IMG/VR virus record: IMGVR_UViG_3300025133_006759
Coordinates: 1 to 25,011 of that record
Reading direction: 5' to 3' (one strand)
DNA length: 25,011 bases
Source of the DNA: a virus
Position 1 is the stretch's first letter. Each line of letters begins with the position of its first letter. A model generated the notes under the pieces. It was not told where the DNA came from, searched no databases, and was given only the letters and a program-made list of their open reading frames with translations. The translations under genes and the position numbers were made by a program. This document shows positions 9,313 to 16,026 of this stretch, piece after piece.

Positions 9313-9696
9313 CTATCGATTAAAGCCGGCAAAGAGTAACACAGCGTCGGTATTTGTCGCTTTTTTGTATGAGATGCTCGTGATTGTTGCATTCAAAGTA
9401 TCTAGGTCATCTGACCATAAATTACCTACGGGGATCTCGTTTGTAGTCGCGTCACCAGGGTTACTCGTTCTATATTTGAGATACAGCGCCTGCGATCCAG
9501 GGTTCTGAACTCCTAAAAAAGCGAAGTCGAGTCCCGCCGCGCAATTAGATCCTGTGACAGGGTCAAAGAAATCTACGCTCGTGACTGTATGCCACAGTGT
9601 ATCATTCACACTCTCAACAGAGAGTATTCCGCGAACAGTCCCCGCAGATATGCTCGTCTGCGCGTTATTTGTCGTTGTCCCGTCAAAAAGTGCCAT
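9313..9696 (-). CDS. Small putative virion protein, hypothetical
   Basis: A 127-aa protein. The ATG at 9696 is preferred over the GTG at 9750, because it has an AAGGA site eight bases upstream and follows the previous stop codon directly. Composition is Thr/Asn/Ser/Gly-rich with alternating hydrophobics, predicted all-beta, and it lacks Cys clusters or membrane helices. It lies between TerL and the fibre, with a similar-sized neighbour upstream, so a structural role (decoration, tail or fibre-attachment protein) is inferred. No family recognised. Confidence 0.75.
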   Translation of the reverse strand: MALFDGTTTNNAQTSISAGTVRGILSVESVNDTLWHTVTSVDFFDPVTGSNCAAGLDFAFLGVQNPGSQALYLKYRTSNPGDATTNEIPVGNLWSDDLDTLNATITSISYKKATNTDAVLLFAGFNR

Positions 9697-9697
9697 T

Positions 9698-10024
9698 TTA
9701 TAGTCCTTCTCGCCAGAAAGTAACTGCGATTTCAGGTTCTGCGCCTGCACCGAGATTCGTAAACACTACACGAATTTCCTCATAGAGGGGTTTATCTCCC
9801 GCCATCAACACCATATTAGCCTCTGTCACATTCTCTTCAAAGACTATAATGTGCGATGTCCCGACAGGTACATACTCAACAGCGTAACTGCCACCGAGCA
9901 TACCCGATACACTCACTTGAACATTGCTCATAGTGTCAGCAGGTGAAAAACCTAAATTAGATCGGTTAAACCGCGAAGGTGATCCCGTCGTATTCTTAGT
10001 GATTACTGTTCTACGCGCTGTCAT
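9698..10024 (-). CDS. Small putative virion protein, hypothetical
   Basis: A 108-aa protein starting at the ATG at 10024, after an AAGGG site. The N-terminus is basic (MTARRTVITKN) and the remainder appears beta-rich (NVQVSVSGMLGGSYAVEYV and EEIRVVFTNLGAG). It ends one base before the start codon of the next gene at 9696, so the pair is co-translated. A structural protein is the likeliest role from position. No family recognised. Confidence 0.74.
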   Translation of the reverse strand: MTARRTVITKNTTGSPSRFNRSNLGFSPADTMSNVQVSVSGMLGGSYAVEYVPVGTSHIIVFEENVTEANMVLMAGDKPLYEEIRVVFTNLGAGAEPEIAVTFWREGL

Positions 10025-10029
10025 TGTGT

Positions 10030-11700
10030 TTACCCTTCATACCAATCAAAATTCGACCATAAACTAGACATATGTTCTTTCTCAGCTTGGGCAGAATACT
10101 GGTTTTGGCCATCGGTGAGATTACCGTACATATCATACTCTACATCGTCGCCAAATGATACCGCATATTGAAAACTTGCGTCTCTAATGGCGCATTCTGC
10201 GATCCATACGGACATCACTTGGTCATCGTGCTTTTCACGCCCTAGACCATAAAACTCTCTACAAAGCTCGTCAATGGCTCGCTGATCCTCTGATTCGCGA
10301 TAGGGAAAGATCACTTTACCGTTCTCGAACAGTGATGAGAGTGCCGGAACCCCTGTCCAGGGACTGTTTTTAGCTCCCGCAGTAGTTAGGTGCTGTTTCA
10401 GCGGGAGGTCCGTTGTGCTCTGTAAATTGAGAAGGTGTAACTGCCCGAAGGCGTTCTTCTCGATCATTACACAAGTCACAAAGGCTTTAAAGCGTTCATA
10501 TTCACATACAATTAATGCCTTTAACTCGTTTGGCGTTAGCCCTCTCGCACGCACGAGTGACAATAGGTATCTATTACCGTCTTGATCCTTCCCCCAAGTG
10601 GTTCCTACCGTGTAGTCGCCATCTTGATCTTCTGCACGCTTGGCGTCAGTGATCAGAGATAAGTCCCAACCTTGAACCACTTGAAGTTTATCAACGACCG
10701 GTAGTTCTCCAAGACTGAGATGGGCTCCTCTCGCCTTAGCGATATCAAGCCATTCCCACTTAAACGCCGCAGCCTCATCTGATTGCACCTGGTTCATAAA
10801 CTCACGCGCAAAGAGCAAGGACCCTATAGCCTGCTTCTCTCTTAACAGGTACTCAATAGGTCTATGCTCTGCCCAGAGCACCTTGCTCTCTCCGCTCACC
10901 TTGATATCCTGAATCACATCACGACCTTCAGCATCGATACTCATTGCATAAGAGTAATCCTCGGGCCATTGCGTAATCGCAGGGTCACATTGTACATGGA
11001 ACGTAGGGTCCTTCATCATATGCCCATATATATCATCATGGTGCTTTCTCGTACCCACGACGAGCATAAAGCCTCCACGAGAGAGCATAGGCTGTACCGT
11101 ACCTCTTAGCCATTCGCGAGTTTTTTGTCGAACGGTAGAGGAGTATGTCGTCTTATCGTCCTCGAGGTCATCCATAATGATACAGTCAACGTGAGCCCCT
11201 GTAATCGAGCCTCCACATCCGATAGCCTCTATTGAGGGGTCTACAGAGTCGTCAGATCTGTTAATATAGATCTGTGTCGCGATCCACTTTGTGTCCTCAG
11301 TCTTGAACGGGGGTAAGTCATCACTTCCCCAATCCTCGATGATTTTATCACTCAATAGAAAGTTCTTCACGAGACGAACACGCTTCTCGGCTTGTCCCGC
11401 AGAGGCAGAGATCCATAAGATCTTGATATTACGATCCAGACAGAGAGCGCGTATCGTAAAAGCAATCGATAACATGGACTTACCATGATCTCGTGGCGCG
11501 AGCAGTAACAGTTTCTGTTTACTGGTCGTACTCTTCGCACTCTTTACAAGATCTTCTATTCGGGATAACCAAACATCTTGATGCCCTGCATAATCGAGAC
11601 CTAGATAATAGGTCGCGAAGAATGAAGGGCTGTGTATGCTCAGAAGCCTGCGCCCATCACGAGTTGTTATTAGATCGTTGATTTGTTCTTTATTCATCAT
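10030..11700 (-). CDS. Terminase large subunit (TerL)
   Basis: A 556-aa packaging motor with both enzymatic parts. The ATPase has Walker A APRDHGKS at residues 68-75 and Walker B IIMDDLED starting at about 174. The RNase H-like nuclease has its acidic residues in GWDLS (D346), MIEKN (E414) and KHDDQ (D492/D493). It would pump and cut phage DNA at the portal. The ATG at 11700 (or the adjacent ATG at 11697) is chosen over the upstream ATG at 11745, because a CAGGA site precedes it and it overlaps the TerS stop by 11 bases, a usual TerS-TerL coupling. Length is normal. Confidence 0.95.
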   Translation of the reverse strand: MMNKEQINDLITTRDGRRLLSIHSPSFFATYYLGLDYAGHQDVWLSRIEDLVKSAKSTTSKQKLLLLAPRDHGKSMLSIAFTIRALCLDRNIKILWISASAGQAEKRVRLVKNFLLSDKIIEDWGSDDLPPFKTEDTKWIATQIYINRSDDSVDPSIEAIGCGGSITGAHVDCIIMDDLEDDKTTYSSTVRQKTREWLRGTVQPMLSRGGFMLVVGTRKHHDDIYGHMMKDPTFHVQCDPAITQWPEDYSYAMSIDAEGRDVIQDIKVSGESKVLWAEHRPIEYLLREKQAIGSLLFAREFMNQVQSDEAAAFKWEWLDIAKARGAHLSLGELPVVDKLQVVQGWDLSLITDAKRAEDQDGDYTVGTTWGKDQDGNRYLLSLVRARGLTPNELKALIVCEYERFKAFVTCVMIEKNAFGQLHLLNLQSTTDLPLKQHLTTAGAKNSPWTGVPALSSLFENGKVIFPYRESEDQRAIDELCREFYGLGREKHDDQVMSVWIAECAIRDASFQYAVSFGDDVEYDMYGNLTDGQNQYSAQAEKEHMSSLWSNFDWYEG

Positions 11701-12370
11701 CGGTCCTGCGTTGGAGCGTGATCTGCTTTGCCACATTATCACCAATTAAAGAGAAGGCGTCTTCTGGTATATTCAGTTTCTCGGCGGCGTCCCTGGCTAG
11801 GTCTTCTCTCGACTTATGTGCTGGTCCGGCATTCGTCTCAACACTAAGATTAATCTTATCCGCACCAATCATCGCACTCTGCCTCTTTCCAGCGTCCACT
11901 ATCATACGCAGATAAGCGAGTTTTAAGTTTTTATTAGTCTCGGTCTCGTAGAGTCTCCAACACTCCTCTTTTACACGATCGGCTTCCATATATATAGCTT
12001 CTCTGCGGACATTCACTTGTCCTATTGTCAGCGTCTTTGACCATCGCTCCTTCACTCCATTTACGAGAGCTTGTACATACCCATATGACAAACCCGTGAG
12101 TCTCGCCATCTGTTGAAGAGTCTTAACGCCTCGTTGAAGAAGTATTTCAACGGCGACGATCCACCGCTCCTCTTCGATCTTACTAAAGGGTGCTCTTTTG
12201 TTTATAGGAAAGTCTATACCTCTTGTCAGAGGGTCTTCTTCTACGATTGGCGTGAGCACACCTGAGTTCTGTAAATCACCATCCTTGAGAGGGTCGATTA
12301 ATAGTGACGGACCTCGCTTACTTCCACGAGTGGGGATGAAGACCTGTGGACCCATAACGTCTTTTGGCAT
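11690..12370 (-). CDS. Putative terminase small subunit (TerS)
   Basis: A 226-aa protein directly upstream of and overlapping TerL. A helix-turn-helix is visible around residues 76-112 (ILLQRGVKTLQQMARLTGLS then YGYVQALVNGVKERW), which fits DNA recognition at the packaging site. A long helical oligomerisation-like region follows (residues ~125-170, rich in E/R/L). The first 60 residues are proline- and glycine-rich and likely flexible. An AGGA site lies eight bases before the ATG at 12370. The identification rests on the HTH and on gene position; a regulator is the alternative. Confidence 0.78.
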   Translation of the reverse strand: MPKDVMGPQVFIPTRGSKRGPSLLIDPLKDGDLQNSGVLTPIVEEDPLTRGIDFPINKRAPFSKIEEERWIVAVEILLQRGVKTLQQMARLTGLSYGYVQALVNGVKERWSKTLTIGQVNVRREAIYMEADRVKEECWRLYETETNKNLKLAYLRMIVDAGKRQSAMIGADKINLSVETNAGPAHKSREDLARDAAEKLNIPEDAFSLIGDNVAKQITLQRRTDDE

Positions 12371-12371
12371 G

Positions 12372-14048
12372 TTAAATCCTATCTGCGTATATTAGCCTCT
12401 GCGGCTGGCCTGTAGTCTCGGATATTATCTTAGCGCGGCAATACGCTCGATAAGATGCTGATCCGAAGATACTGTGCTTATATGTGCATATATGTACGGT
12501 ATCTGCTCTCTGGCCTTTACGATGGGTCCTCGCGATTAATTGCTCACTCATTGTAGCATCCGCTAGAGGATGTGCGATCAGACTTACGGACCAAACCTGC
12601 AAGTTTTTACCGGTAGCGTGACTCTTAATTGACATAATACAGTTCTCTGCGTGTGGCGGTATACTAGACCCTCCTCCATAATAAGGGATATTGAGCGCAG
12701 ATGAAAGTTCTCTTCCAAACTCCACGAAGTCAACCCATATAATATAAGGGACTGTCTGCTCGCTCGCCCATATAGCGATGTCCTCAATCAAGTATCGTGA
12801 GACCCACACTGTCTTCTTTGGTGGGACAGGCCTATCTTTCACACGCTGCCAGGCGTCGTAGGCCTCCTCAAAGGCTCCCTGTAAATCCAAAGGTAAGTCA
12901 GTAAACCCCGACTCTATAAGATAACGAGAATCAAAATCAGGGATGTCTATCTCAAGAATCTTATTTAGAGCTCGGTTCCATGCTCGACGATGCTCTAACC
13001 ATTCTGTATCAGGCTCTCCATCAGGCCAATCCCAATAATAGAGCATCCCCATATTCATCTGTGACAGAGCTCTCAGCGCAAAAGCATCGGCGTCTTGCCA
13101 GAGGTGCTGACTCGCTGTTATAGCGTCAGAATCGAAATCAATGTCTAATGTAGAGAGTGTCTCGGCCATCGGCCCCTCTTCAAAACCTTGACGTATCGCG
13201 TCCTTTAACTCTTTAGGGATTTTAAGATCTCTCGTGTGGATCTGAAGAGAAGAGCCCACTTCAGCCTCTACGGTCACAACAACACCAGCAGCAGAACATA
13301 TACGAGCGTATGTTGCGGATCGTGGATCATCTCCCCACTTACGCATAGGTGCCCATGTCCCATACTGATACTTATTCGCATCTCCTGTGAGAACAGCATC
13401 AAAGACCTCAACATCTCGTGAATTTCTCGGGAAAGGGGAGTTCTCCTCAAGTGCCCAATCTGAGAGATGCGCGATATCTCCAATACTCCTATTATATAAT
13501 GTGCCCGACATCGCCACGAACCGACACTTCCCGTTCTCGACTAAAAAGCGAGCGAGACGCTTCGTGCGGGTACTCGTCATATCTTTTAGGTGATGAGCCT
13601 CATCACAAATAATTAAGTCGGGCGCGTATTCTTTTAAGATGCGGAGACCACTAGGTCTCGATAACTTTTGATAACTGACCACATATGGAATCTCGAATTG
13701 GAAGTGTTTTTGGTACTCCTCTGCCTCCGACTTAGTCTTCTCTCGTAAAGAAGCAGGGACCAACAGAAGCACTCGTGTCTTTTTCATCACCCGCCCTAAT
13801 AGAAGAGTGATCAGTGTCTTTCCATGACCACACCCTATAAGTGCGATGAGTCCTTTAGTTTTTTGTGCCTCTATTAGAGCTTCTGATTGGATCGGTCGAA
13901 GACGCATTTCTCCATCAGGTGTGCGTAAGGCCTCTGTCATATCCTTATATTCTCTGCGCTTCGTAGGGAGATCGCAGATTCTCTTTGTTTCAGATCTCGT
14001 GACTTTCTTCTTATTACTTGCAAACAGATGCGCGACTTGTGGATTCAT
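12372..14048 (-). CDS. SNF2/superfamily 2 helicase-like ATPase
   Basis: A 558-aa DNA-dependent ATPase. Motif I is GCGHGKT (residues 72-78), motif Ia is VLLLVPASL, motif II is DEAH (149-152), motif III is MSGT (180-183), and motif VI near residue 508 is ARTHRKGQ, the signature of SNF2-type enzymes. A RPIQ Q-motif-like sequence lies at 51-54. The C-terminal RecA domain carries IMSIKSHATGKNLQ, matching motif V. It probably remodels or unwinds DNA during replication or recombination. The ATG at 14048 overlaps the stop of the upstream nuclease gene (ATGA), so nuclease and helicase are made together and may act as a pair. Confidence 0.92.
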   Translation of the reverse strand: MNPQVAHLFASNKKKVTRSETKRICDLPTKRREYKDMTEALRTPDGEMRLRPIQSEALIEAQKTKGLIALIGCGHGKTLITLLLGRVMKKTRVLLLVPASLREKTKSEAEEYQKHFQFEIPYVVSYQKLSRPSGLRILKEYAPDLIICDEAHHLKDMTSTRTKRLARFLVENGKCRFVAMSGTLYNRSIGDIAHLSDWALEENSPFPRNSRDVEVFDAVLTGDANKYQYGTWAPMRKWGDDPRSATYARICSAAGVVVTVEAEVGSSLQIHTRDLKIPKELKDAIRQGFEEGPMAETLSTLDIDFDSDAITASQHLWQDADAFALRALSQMNMGMLYYWDWPDGEPDTEWLEHRRAWNRALNKILEIDIPDFDSRYLIESGFTDLPLDLQGAFEEAYDAWQRVKDRPVPPKKTVWVSRYLIEDIAIWASEQTVPYIIWVDFVEFGRELSSALNIPYYGGGSSIPPHAENCIMSIKSHATGKNLQVWSVSLIAHPLADATMSEQLIARTHRKGQRADTVHICTYKHSIFGSASYRAYCRAKIISETTGQPQRLIYADRI

Positions 14049-15085
14049 CCCGCGATCACCACGTCATCAGATAACGAGATTAAGACATCTCCGACGCGGC
14101 TATACAAGTGTGACCGTGGATCGATATAAATACTCTGAGGGGGGAGTCCACGCTCTTTCAGCAGTTTATGTAGAAGGGGCCAGCCTTGTCCGTAACTGAT
14201 CAATTCAATAGCCCCGACACCTGCTGTAGAGCATACTTCATCCATTAACGGTCCAATCGCGTCGAGGATTGGTGTCACTTCCCCAATAAGAGGCCGGCAT
14301 CCAACATATAGCGTCACTTTACCTGTCTTTTTCTTTTTTCTTAAAATATCAATAACTTGTGTCTGTTTCTCGCTCATCGGGATCTTCTCCATTGTTCCTA
14401 GTGTGTGAAAACATGAATCATAGTGTGGACACCGTCGTCCATACGCATAACAGTTCTTTGTGTTCTTCTCTGTGGCGTCTATCGTATCTATAGAGGCCGA
14501 TATCATACGCTCAACAATCGTTAAGAACGCTTGAAATTTAGTATAGATATCTTCTCGCGACACACGCACAGATACCTTTTTAGACGCATAGGGGGGTTTG
14601 GTTAGGTAATAAATATGTGTGAGGTCTATCTCTGGTGCATCACAGTGCTCAAGTACATGCCTCGCGTAGATGATCATCTGTATATTCTCTTTTAATTGGT
14701 CCTCTGTCTTCGCCCACTTGAAAGCAGATGTCGTCTTGTGATCAATGATGTGCGGGATCTCTCCAGGTATATAGACATCAATAAACCCCTTGAACGCGAT
14801 AGGGAGCTCCGCGACAGGGAACTCACTGAGACTCGCCTCGATGTGCTGCTCCTCAGATTGAGGAATCAGATGTATACCTGCCTGCGCGATCTGCCCTGCG
14901 ATAGTCGTATCCGGTAGAACTCCCGATAAGAGATAGTCCTCTAACTGTTTATGGACATTTGAGCCTCTAGCCATCGCCGCTGTTTGCGGAGACTTGTGCT
15001 CATTAATATATTGCTCATACCAACGGCGCTCGCACCCCTCAGAGAAGAGGGTGATCGACGATGCAGATACATGCTTTATTGTCAT
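14045..15085 (-). CDS. PD-(D/E)XK nuclease of Cas4/RecB type with Fe-S cysteines
   Basis: A 346-aa protein. From the ATG at 15085, motifs are GSNVH (41-45), FKGFIDV (D103), IIDHKT (D115, K117) and QMIIYA (136-141), the full RecB-type active site. Cysteines C18, C212, C219 and C225 bracket the nuclease core as in Cas4/AddB, where they hold a [4Fe-4S] cluster. After residue ~235 a further ~110-aa domain follows (starting near TLYVGCRPLIGEV) that is not part of the nuclease core. Its role is unknown. A TTG at 15103 is in frame, but the ATG has the better site (AGAAAG). Expected activity is DNA end resection or exonuclease action, possibly with the SNF2 ATPase encoded next to it. Confidence 0.9.
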   Translation of the reverse strand: MTIKHVSASSITLFSEGCERRWYEQYINEHKSPQTAAMARGSNVHKQLEDYLLSGVLPDTTIAGQIAQAGIHLIPQSEEQHIEASLSEFPVAELPIAFKGFIDVYIPGEIPHIIDHKTTSAFKWAKTEDQLKENIQMIIYARHVLEHCDAPEIDLTHIYYLTKPPYASKKVSVRVSREDIYTKFQAFLTIVERMISASIDTIDATEKNTKNCYAYGRRCPHYDSCFHTLGTMEKIPMSEKQTQVIDILRKKKKTGKVTLYVGCRPLIGEVTPILDAIGPLMDEVCSTAGVGAIELISYGQGWPLLHKLLKERGLPPQSIYIDPRSHLYSRVGDVLISLSDDVVIAG

Positions 15086-15245
15086 CTTGTTTCTTTCTGC
15101 CAAAAGTCACGCCAACAGGCTGAACCTTCTTAAAATCTAGGTCTTCACTTTCATATTTATAGAGGCACCGTATCACGCTCTTTGCCCCATGTCTAGCCCT
15201 CTGCCATGTGTTGGCGAGGCTGTTGGCAGAAAACTGGCAGAGCAT
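15039..15245 (-). CDS. Doubtful small ORF upstream of the nuclease
   Basis: A 68-aa frame starting at 15245 (open without stop back to 15309). It contains a basic stretch (QRARHGAKSVIRCLYKYE) and would overlap the nuclease start by 47 bases. The sequence before its ATG is pyrimidine-rich, without a Shine-Dalgarno, and no family is recognised. It could be a degraded gene, or a chance ORF in the divergent control region. Confidence 0.25.
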   Translation of the reverse strand: MLCQFSANSLANTWQRARHGAKSVIRCLYKYESEDLDFKKVQPVGVTFGRKKQDDNKACICIVDHPLL

Positions 15246-15386
15246 AAACGTATGAAGAATAAAAGAAAAAGGGTCTACGCCACCATCGCCATCTAAAAAA
15301 CTCGGACTCTACAAAACATATAGTTTGTTTATTTAGGTGACCCTATATATGTTCATGAATATACCTGATCAGAGATCGGAGGCTCG
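15246..15386. promoter_or_regulatory. Divergent control region between the two operons
   Basis: All genes to the left read leftward and all genes to the right read rightward, so promoters for both operons should lie here. An imperfect inverted repeat AACATATAG (15315-15323) / CTATATATGTT (15343-15353) surrounds an AT-rich core and could be an operator or overlapping -10 regions. A strong GGAGG site (15379-15383) serves the gene starting at 15387. I cannot assign exact -35/-10 boxes. Confidence 0.5.
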
Positions 15387-15977
15387 ATGACAAGTGTGGC
15401 GTGTTTTGATGCGAACTATAATTATAGGGACCAATATCCTGTTCTTCAAATTGAAGAGAGCAATCTCTTAGATGCGAAGGTACAGTCTAGTAATACAATC
15501 GCACAGGTAACCGGTTGGGGGGCTCGCAGAACAGAGGCTTTAGTGACTCTTTTATCTCTACTCCGTGTCGAGACACCTACTTTCTTAAAGCATACGGTAG
15601 GGCTAGATGACGAATCTTCAGTATTATTAGCTAACTATATGGGAGACTTAGGCTCTTTGGGTGTGTGCGGTGTGCCTCTCTCCGCGCTCCCAACGCTCCT
15701 CCCAGGCTCTACACCTCCTAATTGGCCTGCGTGGTTATTGTCGACGCACGCTGTCATCGCTGTGTGTCGTGTATTACAAGCGAGTCTTGACGAGCTCCGA
15801 GAGAGTTTAGATGACAATTCTTTAGAGCCTCACGCTAAAACAGAGATCATCATAGGTACGGTCTCTGAATATGCTTGTGCGACCGGGGAGAACTATAAAT
15901 TCCCTCTGTGGCTCAACGATACAATTCAAGAGAAGGTCCTAAGAAAAATCTCACTACTTGCGGCAGAAGACACTTGA
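15387..15977 (+). CDS. Hypothetical protein, first gene of the rightward operon
   Basis: A 196-aa protein beginning ATG at 15387 with a near-perfect GGAGG site. It is soluble and mostly helical, with leucine-rich stretches (LVTLLSLLRVETPTFLKH, VIAVCRVLQASLDELRESL) and an acidic helix near the C-terminus. There is no recognisable motif. Being promoter-proximal in the replication operon it could be an early regulator or replication accessory, but this is only positional inference. Confidence 0.75.
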   Translation: MTSVACFDANYNYRDQYPVLQIEESNLLDAKVQSSNTIAQVTGWGARRTEALVTLLSLLRVETPTFLKHTVGLDDESSVLLANYMGDLGSLGVCGVPLSALPTLLPGSTPPNWPAWLLSTHAVIAVCRVLQASLDELRESLDDNSLEPHAKTEIIIGTVSEYACATGENYKFPLWLNDTIQEKVLRKISLLAAEDT

Positions 15978-16026
15978 CGATACCTGTGTATTATATTACA
16001 TCGTTCACAAGTATAAGGAGAAAGAT

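Noticed and set aside
15958-16026. TTG start giving the primase-helicase 23 extra residues
   Set aside because: No Shine-Dalgarno and overlaps the upstream gene, whereas the ATG at 16027 has AAGGAG at a workable spacing.
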